Shown: positions 47,757 through 61,878 of the stretch, piece after piece
Position numbering within the stretch: the first letter of the stretch is position 1
Layout of the letters: every line of letters starts with the position of its first letter
Assembly (NCBI RefSeq): GCF_020520425.1
Contig: NC_079491.1
Coordinates: 36,301,027 to 36,365,026 of the forward strand
Length of the DNA: 64,000 bases
Origin: Spinacia oleracea
Taxonomy: Eukaryota; Streptophyta; Magnoliopsida; Caryophyllales; Amaranthaceae
Direction of reading: 5' to 3'
Notes under the pieces: model-generated
Databases searched by the model: none
Seen by the model: only the letters and a program-made list of their open reading frames with translations
What the model was told of the DNA's origin: nothing
Made by a program: the position numbers and the translations under genes

Positions 47757-49485
47757 ATGGAGGCACAAGGAGGTAACTCGTGGGTCAATGTTGTCTGAGG
47801 TAACCAACTCACTGTGAAAGGTAGCCCTTTTACTTTTATTGCTTATGTGTTGAATGATGGTAAGGCTATTGCTCAACTTGATAAAATAGAGATTGGTAAG
47901 ATGTGTGTTGTTTGGGAAAATTCCATTGTTATGTATGTTGTGAGTGATTTACCTTCAATTGGTGTTAGCAAGTTAGCAAGCCCCATGTGTACCTTCATGA
48001 TGAAGGTTTCTTCGTTATCAAGTTTTCTTCGAAGGAGGACAAGAACTGTATTCTAGCTGTTAGCCCTCACTCCTTGAATGGAAGGCCTATGATTGTTTAA
48101 TCATGGAAACCTGATTTCAATTTCCACAAGGAAATACTGAGAATAGTTCCTTTATGGGTAAAGCTTCCCAATCTGCCCTTAAACTGCTGGGGCGATGACT
48201 CTCTAAGAAAAATTGGAAGTCTGTTGGGGGTTCCTGTTTGTGCTGACGAGTGCACTTCTAAGAAATTAAGGGTTTCATATGCAAGGTTGCTAGTTGAGGT
48301 TGATGTAACAAAGGAAATATCTAGTTTTGTACTGATTTAAGATCCCAATGGTACTGTTGTGAACCGGAAGGTGGTGTTTGATTGGCTGCCACCCTACTGC
48401 AATAAAGGCAAGGTAGTGCGGCATTATTCTGCTAAAATTAGCAAGGAGAACACTGTCAGGTACTAGTCTGCACCATCTAAGAATGTAAAGAAATGGGTCC
48501 CTAAACAAGCTCAAAAAACTACCACTTAGGTGATATCTCAACAGGTTGCTCCTACCTCTAAGGAAGTTGTTTCTCACAACAGAATGAAGAGGGAGGAGGG
48601 GTGGATAGATGGAGGGTGATCAATATATAGAAAGAAGAATCATAGACCACTCACTACTTCTTTGTCTACTATATATCATCAAACCTACATGCCTTGCACA
48701 AGTGAATAACTAGGAGATAAATGGAGATGGTAGGCATGTAGAAGTTTGGGGGGGAGCCTCCTGATCATGTCACATGAATATCTGTAGTGACCCCTATAAG
48801 ATGGTGGAGGTGAGGGAGCTTTTGAGCAATAATAAAGTAAGTGTAGCTTCTTTAGTGGGAGATTAAAGTTAAGCATAAGAATAGTAGTAAAATAATGAAG
48901 AAATTTGGGTCATTTTGGTCCTGGGTTAACAACTATACTGACTCCCCTAGGGGGAGAATTTGCTTAGGATGGCATCACAGTGACATTAGTAATCAGATAT
49001 TTAATAACACTGAATTCATGATTCATTGTTTACTGCAAGCTAAAAATGGTTAGTTCACTACTTACCTCACTGTGGTGTATGGCTTGCACACCGTGGACAC
49101 ACAGAGGCCAATGTGGGGTTATTTAGAGGCTCTTGATAGTTCTATGATTGAGACATGGTGTGTGATTGGTGACTTTAATGCAGTCTTATATGCAGGGGTT
49201 ATAATCAATGGTAACCCTATTACTGTAGGGGAAACTAGAGATTTTGAGCATCTGCTGGACTTTACTGATCTGTTGGAGCTTAAATCTAGTGGCTCTTACT
49301 TTTCATGAAGCAACAAGGGGGAGGGTGACTGTAGAATTGAATCCAGAATTGGCAGATGTTTTGGTAATTCAAGGTGGCTTGGCTAGTACACCACTGCTTC
49401 GGTGGAACACTTGACTCCAGGGCTCTCTGATCACTCACCTCTAGTGATTAGGTGTAACATTGAGACTAGACAAGGGGGTAAACCT
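47757..49485 (+). pseudogene. Second LINE, 5' part only (ORF1 and endonuclease)
   Basis: From the ATG at 47757 it reads MEAQGGNSWVNVV, a stop, then GNQLTVKGSPFTFIAY. This resembles the DUF4283-type ORF1 of plant L1 elements, continuing to RIVPLWVKLPNLPLNCW and CADECTSKKLRVSYARLLVEVD with stops and one-base shifts. An endonuclease follows (VVYGLHTVDTQRPMWGYL about 49075; WCVIGDFNAVL about 49160; GLSDHSPLVIR about 49425). It ends abruptly near 49485 with no reverse transcriptase, so the 3' part is missing. Its sequence is unlike the first LINE, so it is a different family. Confidence 0.75.
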
Positions 49486-50800
49486 TTTAAAATAATATAA
49501 GAAAAAGAACATTAAAAAGAAATACTACATCTTATATAATAATTAAAATGTCATTGGCTATTGTGAGGCCTCCAAAATCCCAATGAAGCATTTCTATACA
49601 CTCCCTCCAAAACCAATCAATCCAAAATTTAAATGGATTTTAATTATTAAAGAAAAAAAAACACAAATCAAAACCCACGTAATACACTACTCCTCCTCTC
49701 CACCTAATATCGTATCAGTAACCTCCCAGTAAAATAAGCTACTCTCTCCCGGCAAAATAAACTAATCCTCCTATTTTCATGGAACATGAACAACAATTAC
49801 ACCATAACAAATCAACCTCACGCCGCCGTTTCCCTTCATTGTTGTACCCTGTTTCTCCTCACAACTAAGGTACGTATAACTTCAATTTCATTTTCAATAG
49901 TTTAAAATTTATTTTTGTGATAATGATATTAGTACTTTTTCAATGGTTTATGATGATGACTAGGTTTCTTAACTGTTGTTCGTTGCTTCAATTCGTGCGG
50001 TGTTGTTTCTGCTCTTTGAAACTAGAGGTATATCTCTGCTCTTAGATTTCGTTTCCGAGTTTGTATTGGCCAAATTTTGTATGGAAAAGGACTAGGTCAT
50101 CCTCAAAATTTCTTAATAGTTAAGTAAGAGTGATATATATCGTCCATTCCATTGTTGTTACTGATGAGTCTGATCCTCCTACTAATAAGTCTTGTTCAAC
50201 ATTATTCATTTATGTACTCAATTAGCTTTCTATCTAATTTTCTTTTTGTCAAACTAAAACCTAGTTCAATTTTTTTTTCATTACAAAAAATTAACTACTA
50301 CGTAGTAGAAGAGCGTCATATACTTGTTGTTCTTTAAAACAAATAAATTTATGAATAAATTATAATACTTTAATTAGAAGAGCGAAGTATTGAACTTTAA
50401 TTAGGGGAAAAGTGAGATAACTAATTTTTACGGTTTGTCGGAGGATCAGATTAAAAGGCTCATATTAATATAAGATCAATATCGGGATTAAATGGGTTAT
50501 AGTTTGTAAACGGGTAGGATTAAAAGGGTTACAGGTTGTAAACAGTTCGGGTTGTAAAGGTAGCCCTAATTGATGGTCGTTATTTTGGCAGTTGTGTTCT
50601 CCGTTTGATAGAGAGAAGGCTTTAAAAAGGTTTCTGAAGTCCTAACCTTTTTATTATGTTCCACTGGTCTCTTTAACGTTGCTAATAAACAATAGCGATT
50701 ATGGTAAAATTTGTTTCAATTTTATATAGGATTTTTTATTTGGTTCCGGTTTAGGTTTGTTAAGAAAGAGAATGCAAGATGGGTAGGAATTAATCATTAG
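49486..50800. other. Region upstream of the PRISE-like pseudogene
   Basis: AT-rich. Around 49780-49870 there is a short ATG frame (MEHEQQLHHNKS…) followed by a donor-like aag|gtacgt, resembling a gene leader. No supporting homology is recognised. Several ggtaggattaaaagg/gttacaggttgtaaac words recur at 50510-50560. Confidence 0.3.
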
Positions 50801-50814
50801 CACCAGAAGAAATT

Positions 50815-51215
<401 letters not shown>

Positions 51216-51269
51216 TTGCAATAACTTAATATTCCGACCTATAATTAATTTGTTGTATTTGTTGTACAG

Positions 51270-51350
51270 GTGCATGTCTTTCTAAAGTTGGACGCAGTGG
51301 ACTCTTTATTGATCCAAATATTGATGAAACTGGAGATATTCATGGATGGT
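51270..51350 (+). other. Exon-like segment of unknown identity
   Basis: Bounded by tacag|gtgc on the left and gatg|gtaagt on the right, it can be read as …LSKVGRSGLFIDPNIDETGDIHGW in one frame. I do not recognise it. The splice-like borders suggest a residual exon rather than random sequence, but that is weak evidence. Confidence 0.25.
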
Positions 51351-51359
51351 AAGTCTTAC

Positions 51360-52140
51360 GTACTTCAAACAAACCATTAGAATATTATGTTACAAGTAAT
51401 AATTTTTTATATTCAATTTACACAAGTATGTCGATGATGGATACGTGCAGAAGCATATAAACTAGACTCAAACATTAGCAAATGACATCATCTAGATGAA
51501 AATGATGTTTAATGACAGAAGAAACAAATTACACCAATATTCACCATTTCCTAATGTGTGCTTTTTACTACATATATCCTTTTAAGAAAATAAATTGATT
51601 ACTGTCCAAAACTTTAATAATTACATTTATTATCTTTCAGGTGAAATACTTTTAAGTACTCAAGGATACTAGATATTGATTTTTCAGAGCCTCTTTGGTA
51701 TGAATCATATGTTGGACACTCAAAGAGAATCGATCTATGCTCGTAATGTTTATACACGGGCACATTCTAATACTTAAAGAATAAAAAAGGATGAAAAGAG
51801 TAAGAAACATGAATCCAAAAAAAGCGAGGAAACTGAATAGTAGAGCAAACGTCACATTCATAACAAGTAAACAAATAGTGGTGACCAAATTCAAGACCCC
51901 GCCTCGAAAATAACGGGTTTTGAACTTGTAAACTTAAAACAAGCCGTAAGTTTCACGCGCCAACACTTCCTGAGTTCCTTCTTCTCTTCATCTTCCTCCT
52001 CAGGGTGCCAGGTGCTTGTTTCTGTATCACGACACGTCATCCAAACGGTATTCGAAGTTTCTCTCTCCTCCATTACAGAATCAGTACAGAGGAAGAAAGC
52101 CACCCAACAATTCCCTTACTTTCTCGCCGTTTTCTCTCAA
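51360..52140. other. Upstream region of the RABC gene
   Basis: Mostly AT-rich, with a GC-richer segment at 51900-52100 that has no convincing coding frame. No mobile element was identified. Confidence 0.4.
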
Positions 52141-52141
52141 C

Positions 52142-52150
52142 TATAAAATA
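52142..52150 (+). promoter_or_regulatory. Likely TATA box of the RABC gene
   Basis: tataaaata lies 116 bases before the start codon, followed by a short leader rich in gagaaagaaag, which is a plausible 5' untranslated region. Confidence 0.5.
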
Positions 52151-52257
52151 AGATATTCGTTTTCCCGTTAGTTAGCTCATCTTTTTGCTGGAATAAAAAG
52201 CAGCAATTACAGAGAGAAAGAAAGAAAGGAAGGAAGAAAGTGTAGGAGAGAGAAAAG

Positions 52258-55200
52258 ATGGTTTCGAGCTCGAATAATAGTAATAATACAACTAACTATG
52301 ATCTATCATTCAAGGTGTTGTTAATCGGTGATTCTGGAGTTGGCAAGAGTAGTTTGCTTGTTAGCTTCATTTCTAACGCCGTTAATCATGATGATCTTTC
52401 TCCTACTATTGGTAATTTCATCCCTTTTTTATTTTATTTTTTAAGATCATACTTGCCGACAATTCTACTTTCTGTCATTTACTGATTTTTAGTCTTGTGT
52501 TTCTATTAATTGGATTGCTGTTGAATTACCTTGATTTTCGATGTAGATTTCGATATCGAATTCCACTTTGTGGATCTGGATTTTGTGTTTCTGGATGAAT
52601 TGCTTGCTTGTTTGTTGGTATAATTTGAGATAAAGTGGGTTAATACAATAGTACACTTTCCGTTACCGGGTTGGTTATCGTCAAGTTAAAGGAACTGACT
52701 AAAATAGAAAGCCTGACCAACTTAGGGGAACGGATTCTTAGCAATTTTGCGTTTTTGTTACTGACATATTATGTGTTAGCACTTAAGAGGTTGTATTTGG
52801 GTTACTTATAGGTTTAGAAATCTTCCTCCTGGAGTAGTTTTAGTAACTTATGTTGATGAGTTGACAAATTCTATGCTTTTGTAATTCTTGTTTTGTTATT
52901 TAAGGATTTGTTGTAATTTATTTGTATATAAAGAATTTGCTTAAGATTTCTCTGTTTCCCAAACTAAGAGTGTTGTGGAATTAAAACATCGATGTAAGCT
53001 TGCTTGCTTGGTAAAATACTGATTGCTGATTTTCTTTACTCGAATTAAGCTCTCGGGATGAGCAAAAAATACCTTGGGTTTTAGAAAATTGGTGCTAGGT
53101 ATCTTGTTTCTAGAATATAAACTTCTGAGCTACAATCGCATCCACTGTCTTTGGTGCCTTTCTTTTTACTCAATTTGACATTAAGCTTGGTTTTTTAATC
53201 TTAATATGTTGTGTAGGGGTTGATTTTAAGATCAAGACGTTCACTGTTGGTGGGAAGAGGTTAAAACTTACAATATGGGATACTGGTAAGTGGGATACCT
53301 TAATTAGTTAATTGTATGTTGTGGTATCTGGTATCATTTGTGTCCTTGATAGTCACCCCTGAGCATAATGGTCCAGATCTTTAAAAATTCACCGCAAACA
53401 AACATCTAAACCTATAGTTATACTGTTAGACTGTTAGTGTATTGAATATATTGCCAACTCTTACGATAAACTAATCCCAAGAGCAGTCATAATTTATGTG
53501 TTCTCTGTTGCAGCTGGACAGGAGAGGTTCAGAACACTAACAAGTTCGTACTACAGAGGTGCCCAAGGGATAATTCTTGGTATGTTCTGTTGTTTCTGAA
53601 TATTATCATTTTTCCGAAATATTTAAGCTCCTAGTTCAATGATATTAAAGGTTCATTTGTATACATACTTAAAAGAGGTCAATCATAAGACTGGTTTTAT
53701 TTCTTTTCTGGATCAAACCATTTCAGATCCTTGTCGAGGCTATTCTGAGATAGAATTATGCCAATCTCTGCCAGTACTCATAAAGCTTCCTTTACCAATG
53801 TTATTGATGTACATCATCATTTTTGCCAAATTTACCATCTTAGTACTCCTTCCGTCCTTTATAGATTACCCAATATACTATTTTTTGATATCCCTATGAG
53901 TTTACCCCATATCTATATTGGTATGCTTTTCCACTTGCTCTCTCTCTCTCTACCGGGCGCCACATGTTCACACTTTTATCAACCCACGTGCAATTTTTTT
54001 TCCAAATCTTAATAAAGTGAAATTGGGGCATGGGGCCTAGTTTGATTGACGGAGGGAGTAGTTAGCTTGTTATGAAACTTGTTCTTTAGTTAGCATCATT
54101 ACTTGTGGAAACAAAAGAAATGGTGGAATATTGTATCAAATTAGGCGAATCAATATAGGAAAACTTGCTTCTAATTCCTGTCCTCTATGGGCTCTATTTT
54201 CATCATTCATGGAGATGCTAACTTATTCCTCAAATATCTTATGTTCACCCATTCATATGTTGCCATAGCGAGCATGCAAAAGGTTCATAACTAAATAGCA
54301 CATACTTGATAGTTGATACTCCCAGCATGAGTTGGCCGTTCAATCTAGCGTCACCAATTTCACGGGCATTACTCTACAGATTAAAACCATTTCTAATCAC
54401 CACTGGCTAAATTTATGAAGGACAGTTTCAGATCCTCGATTTTGACTTTTCCTCGTACTCTTGTATTTTCCTTGTTGTCATTGTAGTGTATGATGTCACA
54501 AGAAGAGAAACTTTTACCAACTTGTCTGATGTTTGGGCTAAAGAGGTTGAGCTTTACTCTACCAATCAAGATTGTGTCAAGATGCTTGTGGGAAATAAAG
54601 TTGATAAGGTATATCTAAATTTATTTATTTATTTCAAATATTTGGGCTTGAACTGCAACATTTACATACTGTAGATTATTCGTTTTCTAATTTAAGAGCT
54701 TGAGTATTAGATTAACCCTTCCTAGCCAAGACTCGAGATTCTGAGTAATCTTATTTCAGTTAGGTAACATAATTAGATAGATCCTTCCTAGCCTTCATCC
54801 TTTAATGCTAACATAGTGGTCTCTTGTACTGTAATAAGGCTGGTATGGTAGTTGATTACGTTATTCACTTGGTGTTCATAACCATCATTAGTAATCTGAA
54901 TTTTGGATAATATTTAAAAAAAAAATATAAAATAACAAGTCAAAGGAGGATTTCTGAATTTAGTGTTAAGACGGACAAAAAGGCCTTATAACTTGCATCC
55001 AAGACGGTTATTTTTGCTTTACACTCTTCTAGTATTATAATTCCTTTAAAAAGATTGATGCTTGTCAGATATAAATAACTCAATGTGCTTGATTTTAGGA
55101 TTCTGAAAGAGCTGTGACTAGGGAAGAAGGGGTGGCTCTTGCACAACAGTTGGGTAGTTTATTTCTTGAATGCAGCGCCAAAACTCGAGAAAACGTGGAA

Positions 55201-57272
55201 CAGTGCTTTGAAGAGCTTGCTTTGAAGGTAATTATGTTCTCTCCACCCTTGAGTGTTGCTGTTATATATATGTGCAAGGTGTTTTTAACTTTTGAAGCAT
55301 CTTTAGGACTTCAATGTGTGTCTCAAAACTTTGGAATTATTAGTTTATGCTTACTATTATAAAATGTTAAGGTGGCCAACAATTAGGTTTCATACAAAGC
55401 AATTGCTCATTCAATTACGGTTGGTTCCACTCATATATGATATTTCATGGTTACAGATCAAGCTTGAGAATTTTAGGGGTCTAGTCATAAAATGATCTTG
55501 TTTAGTGTTTGTTTCGTTGGATACTTGAAATTATTCATCTTAGAAAGTCTCACATTCCATGGGATTTTTCCAAGACTACTCTGGTAGGGTCTTTGAAGTA
55601 TACTTTTACTTTCTCTGTTTAATTGGGCAACTTCACACACCTTTTTTTTTTTGTAAGTAGAACTTCCTGAAAAGTTATAATGTTTGCATTGGAAGCTGAG
55701 CTTCTTTCTTTGCCATTTAATCTCAGAAGTTTCATTTTAAAAGATTTCAAAATAAAATATTGCTAAATCGATCGTAAAAAAAAAAAATCCATGTATACTT
55801 ATTGGGCGTACATGTAGCCTTAACTAGCTCAAAAATTAGCTTGTAACACAGTAAATTGACCCTAAGGACTTGAAACGAATGTGCAATCTTGCACTTGCCT
55901 TTTGTAGCAAATTTACTGCTAATGTTGATTTTCTTGTCAAATAACTATTGAATCTGGTAACTAAAATAAAATCCATTTCAATATTTCAATCAATTATGGA
56001 TAAAGAATGAACAATGATAGTTAGGGGATTGAGAGAGAAAACAACAAAACTAATGATTATTTCTAGGGAACTTTTTGGCTTTGCATAATAGTACTTTACA
56101 AAGAAACTCCGAATATAACTTTTGCTTTAATCTTCTGCGCGGAACCACCTATACAGCATTGCAATACTAGATACTCCTCGACTTAATTTCTTTCTCTTTA
56201 AAATGTTTAAACTTAAAAATGTCCAAAATAGCCTCATGTGATTCTCTGTGCAACTATATAAGCATTTCAAAGTCATAACTCCATCAAAATTGTCACTGGA
56301 AATGTCCCTGAAAAGAATCATAGTGCTAGTCTGCTAGAATGATCCAGCTTTCCGTTAAAAACTTGAAATAATTACTGAGTAGAAGAAGCTGGTCAGTGAA
56401 GGCATTTGAAGTTGTAATTTCATTTGCGATTAGTATGTCAATATAGAAAAGTAATATAAGGTGGTTTTGTTGAAAAATGTCTTTAATTAAACTTAAAAAT
56501 CCGCCATGGTAATTAATCGATACCATTCAGAAAAACAATGAATAGCCTGATAGGGGGTATGTTGGGAAGAGTGTATTTTTTAATCTGATAGGGAACATTA
56601 ATCTGTATTTTTTTAGTCCTCTTTCCATAATCCGCATGTTTAGACACTCGACTGCCCAACCCTTGACTTTAGCATTTTACAAAACTTATCATAGTACGAA
56701 GTATAATACTTTAAGTTGATACTTATATATATTTTGTGTACATTTTTAGTAGCTTACAAGATTATCCCTAGCTTTTGGTTTATTTTACAAGTATATTACT
56801 TGGTATTAGTAAAATACCATTTTGCGTTGAAAATGTTCATGTAAAAGTTGATCCCACGTATAGCAGTTAAATAGGCAATGTGTTGGGAGTCAAAAGACAA
56901 GAAGATGAATAACTCAAAGACCTTGTTATTCCTAGGAAATACTAGAATTGTTGTTAGTCATGTCGATGACCAAATCAAATTAACAATGTGTAAGTGGAGA
57001 GAAGGGGTGGGTGGGGTCTGTGGGGAAAGTAGGAGAGGGAAGGGAAGGAAAGGAAAAGGAAAAGGATTATATAAACCAGTATGTGTATGTTACAAATTTA
57101 CATCAACTGTTTAAAACTAATGAAACTGTGATAGATTTGACTTTTAGCTGACTGTTTACAGACTATGGAAGTTCCGAGTCTCTTGGAAGAAGGGTCTACT
57201 GTGGGAAAAAGGAATATCTTGAAACAGAAACAAGATCAAAGGGCGTCTCCTCAAGGTGGTTGTTGTGCTTGA
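52258..57272 (+). CDS. RABC: Rab18-type small GTPase (RABC family)
   Basis: A membrane-trafficking GTPase of the plant RABC (Rab18-like) group. Six coding exons: 52258-52411, 53217-53285, 53514-53579, 54487-54608, 55099-55227 and 57162-57272, giving 651 bases or 216 residues, all GT-AG and in frame. Motifs are complete: P-loop GDSGVGKS (about 24-31), switch I SPTIG, DTAGQERF, NKVDK and [25 protein letters not shown] and [21 protein letters not shown] are typical of RABC1/RABC2 proteins. The C-terminus ends GGCCA, a di-cysteine signal for geranylgeranylation. The start is the first ATG after a TATA-like box, and the N-terminal Ser/Asn-rich run ([12 protein letters not shown]) is slightly longer than in common homologues. 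Intron 3 carries a MITE and intron 5 is about 1.9 kb. The subgroup (C1 or C2) was not resolved. Confidence 0.95.
53846..54058. mobile_element. Stowaway-type MITE in RABC intron 3
   Basis: Starts ctccttccgtcctttatag and ends gattgacggagggag, with TA on both sides (53844-53845 and 54059-54060). 213 bases. Confidence 0.75.
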
Positions 57273-58349
57273 TCAGTTGCAACTTCATTATTGGCGGAAT
57301 GTTGCGGTCAAATTATGTACATGATAATTCATTTTTCACTTTTCACTTTTCTGCTGTTCTGGTTTGGTTTTTACTCGGCTTCTTTAGTTGTGTATCGTGA
57401 TTTATAGCAGTTAAATAACAATGGTTACAAGTTTGTGTATATACCAACGAAGGTTTTTACGTATCCTTGGTAATTCAAGGGTTATATGATGGTCATTCGG
57501 TCCATGTATGATTGATCCTCATATGAAAGGAACGCACCAAACATGCTAAATATGAATATGTTTATGATAAATATGTTAGGGTAAATACTTATTTTGTCCT
57601 AATTGTACTCACCAATACCAGATACTTTTCCCATCTCCTTTTCCTTCGTATCCTATATCTCTCTCATGCCAGTAGAAATTTTATCTTTCGCTCTTCATCC
57701 CTGTTTGACTAGTGTTGGTAAGGATAGATGCCAAGGTTTTGGGCAAGGGAATTACAAGTGGAGTACAACAAGTGGTGGTGGAATTTGTGATTTTAAGGAT
57801 GATTTGGTTGGAGTGGACCGGCGGCAATAGTGGCTAGAAATATTCAGGTGGGTTACTTCTGGTGGTTGGGTGGGAGGAAGATGTGACATTGAAGTAGGAA
57901 TTAGCAATGGCAACAGGATCCCTAAATTTTACAACTTAATTCAATATCTGCAAATATAAACAGCTATATCAAAAAAAAACTAGGGATTCTGCCTCTACTT
58001 TGTACTCTCAACACATTCTTGTGTATACAAGAATTTATTTATTTTTTAACCTTCTCAAATGGTCTCGACTCTCGAGATACTTGCATTATTTAGACAGACG
58101 GGAACGAGAGAGAAGGGAAGATAGACAACTTATGATAATATACACAAATAACCTATCACTACATCTCCTAATATATTTTCTTCAAGGACTAAAATTTCTA
58201 ATCTAACTATCAAGACTTTAAATCCCTTGGCTAACAATTATGTGATGATAATATACAAGCTACCAATATGCCTAATTACACAACCAATTGCTGCACTAAA
58301 TGCGTGTTGCTGTTAACACAAACACAGACAGATAACCGATTCACCTCAC
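57273..58349. other. Convergent intergenic region
   Basis: It holds the 3' untranslated regions of the RABC gene (from the left) and the capping-enzyme gene (from the right). AT-rich. A small frame at 57603-57830 shows no recognisable domain. No third gene is supported. Confidence 0.5.
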
Positions 58350-61300
58350 TCACATCTTTCTCTGTGCTGGCTGTTTCCCTTTCTTCATGGCTCTGCTATC
58401 ACTTTGAATCCTATCAGCATACATGGGTAAGCGTATGATCTCCCCTATCTCGTTCAACAACACCTCCTCAGTTATATTGTCTGTTATACTTTTCATAACC
58501 TGCAAAATACCAGTAAAATGGCATCACGCCAACTTCGAAAAGCATAACCACGATATAACATAATTAACTTAAGCTTTTGTGCTGGACCTTCCTGTAGGTG
58601 TTGAATTCATTGGGAGTTGTCTTATCAGTCCTCACTCGCATGCAAACCCACATGTTTTCCTCTGAATCAAACGAGCATTCAACAATCTTACCAGCGTAAG
58701 CAGAGGGATCTATACCATCTGCAAATATTCAAATTTCACAAGCATTAAACATTTGCAAGAAGCTCGTGGGAGAAGAAATAAAATCGCAAAATCATAATAG
58801 CACCTTATTAACTCCCAAGATTCACCAAATAACAAATGAAAAGTATGTATATATAGGGAAACAACACCTGATAATAGAATTATGTCTGGGTCACCAGCAG
58901 CTAAGATGAAATTGGCTGGACTATAAGCTCGATAACTACACCAGTAAATGTTCTTGCCACTAATATTCTGTTCTATGTTTCAGATATTATTTGAAACTAA
59001 TAAACATCTTTTTTCAAATAGTCACATAGCCAGTCCACGTAATACATATCGTAAGCTCATATTTAAAGCGGAGTCCATAAGATTGCGATATTTGGTGTCC
59101 TTATTTAACCCCATTTATTGTCCCACCTAAGATGTCATCTAAATCATTATGCCACCAAAGAAGCTAAGCAAGAATTGGAGAATAATGATGAGTTCAGGTA
59201 TTTCTTCTCTCCATCACCCAACAAAACCAAAAGACAGGGACACTATAAGCCAACTGTCAAATGCACGACCTAGTAATAGCAGAGCCAACACGTGGAAATG
59301 AACTATAACCAGATTCTGATACGAACTCTATTCATATATTTGATTCCTGATGGCAGAGCCAACAAGTAAAAATGAACTATAACCAGCTTCTGACAGGACC
59401 TCTTTATTCATACATTTGATTGCTGATAAAGAACGGCCCAGAAGGAATCTTGTCTCCATCATCATATACAAAAACTCACCAAGAAATTGCCAGGCACAAT
59501 AGGTTATCAAACTCTCCACTCCCTACAAGTAAAAATAAACCACAGGCTCTCACATTCCACTCGGTTAAATTGACTTCCACATACTGCTTCCCAGTTTATA
59601 GTCATCATGCTAACTCAACAAGTCAACAGGTGAGGGTAGGAAAAAGGAGAAAACTGACAGAATACGGAAGGGCTCCAACTTTGAACATCCTTCTAACACA
59701 TCTCTCCACCAGAAGAGCTCCTACTTTGAAGATTCTTTTAACACATCCTCTCCACCAGAATCAACTAGTAATAGGTAAAGCCGAGGCCTCATCTGACAGC
59801 AGAACCCATCAAGGGCTGTTGTATGGAGGGTTCCTCATCTTCCTACCCGATTCCCGTCTCTTCATCCCACAACTGCTATACCTTGTTACAACGACTAGGT
59901 TTTTTGAAAAACCCAAGATGGAGATATCACAAACTGAAGCATCTAAACAAGTAAAAGTTTACAAAAATCCTCAATCATATCTGCTCCAAACACGGCTCTA
60001 AACACTACTGCATTGCAAGTAACAGCCCCAAAAAGAAGGCCATTGTGTTACATTGCATGGAATTAGAATCCAACATAATTATGGTAGAATACTCAACATA
60101 TACCAGAAACACCTGAGCAAAACTTAACATACTTTATTCATTATTTAGTAGTTTGGCTAGTTGCAAACAACAGATATGAATAAAGTACGTCAGGTTAATA
60201 CCGCTGTGTGCAAAAATATGGGAAAAAGGAAGGAACTTTTAATGTTTCACAAAGTAATTTTTACAAGTGACTATTTATAAAGCTTATATAGAAAAAGATG
60301 AAGTTGTTGACCTCCAAATTTAACCCTGTTGTTGTCCATCAATCGCTTTTTCCCTCGATCATATAGACAAAGATTTTCAGCGCCATCTTCTCCTATCTGC
60401 CAACAAAAGTTATTAAGCAATTTTCTAGGTCACTAGCTCATTCCATATGAAAATTTACTCTGTTAAGGAACTGGAATTCAGATGTGCCCTTTTTCAACTC
60501 AGAGTAAAATCAAGTTATAGTCGGTGTTGAAGAGAAGGCTCACCTTGCATCAACAAGTATGACACTGTTTAAATGTGTGATTAGTTCTGTTTAGAGAGCT
60601 ATTTTATGCGCATAATTTCCCCAATTACAAATGTTTCCTTTATTAAGAGAGAAAACAAGGCTCTAAACATTACCTCAAAGAGAAAATCAACTGAGTTCAT
60701 TTCAGGATATTTCCACTTTAAGAGGCCTTGATGTGTCCTAGGAACGTAGGGATCATCCCAGCCCTGATTCATAGAAGAACAGACATGCCAGGTTATCAAG
60801 GAGAGAAGTTATCAGAAATTTGAAGAAAAAAATGCTGAAATAGCACCAATATATGTGCCAGAAGCTAGTGAGGCTAAATATTAAATGGTCCTAAAACCAC
60901 CACCCCTGACATATAAGCATGGAAATCGAAACGCACATGGAAACATAAAACTGAAATTTCAAAAAAAAGAAATTTAGAAACTGAATAGGATCAATTATAA
61001 ACTACTTCCGTTCATAAATGTTCTTTACGTTACTATTTGCACGGTAATTAAGGAACTTTGATGAGCATGTGACGGTGGGGGTAACAAATGGGGAAATGAG
61101 TGGCTATAAATTTTCGAACAATATAAGTGGATGAAAATTAGTATTAAAGTACTATGAGTGGGTAAGTTATGGTGGACTCCCATAATAAAATATTGCAAGT
61201 TGTATGTTATGGTGGGCCAAATGAAGATATAAATGTCAAATTTATATGCCAAAAATGGAATAACGTACAGCGTAAAGAATTTAGGAACGGACTAAAACGG

Positions 61301-61838
61301 AAAGTGTAAAAGAACTTTTAGGAACGGAGGTAGTATTTTAAAGCCTACCGTTAGATTATTTAATTATTTTCCGAAACAAATTGTTTTACAAAGGAAACTT
61401 AGTTTTGCAGTTCGTATAGACAAATGTGCCTCAAAACCATAAGTTAAGCAGCCCGCTCTTTCCACGGGTCAGAAACTCAGAATATATATAGCGACAAAAT
61501 TGATATCCACTTCCTAAGGCCCAGAATTAGCACATATGCACAAAAGTGCACGTAGTTACTAGCTCCAATAAACAAACCCCGCCCTGAAATAAAAGGACCT
61601 TCTTTTCTTTGATAATTTCAGGACCTAGCCATGGCCACAATACAGAGACAGTTTCAGGATCTATGCTCTTGAAAAACAGTCCAATGAAAATGCAACCACA
61701 TGCCAATTTTCTAAATGACATACCTCAACCTTCCCAACCAGCCAGTCAACTGGAATAAAACGGGAATTGAAAAGTCAGAGAAGGTTTATTTGAATCACTT
61801 CTTCAAGAAAGACAGCACCAGTAAACATAAGCCACTGG

Positions 61839-61878
<40 letters not shown>

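Noticed and set aside
57603..57830. A small open frame between the two convergent genes
   Set aside because: 75 codons, no recognisable domain, and it lies where 3' untranslated sequence is expected.
59420..60001. A 193-codon open frame on the + strand
   Set aside because: It lies in an intron of the minus-strand capping-enzyme gene, spans the two tandem duplications and shows no domain. It is most likely chance.
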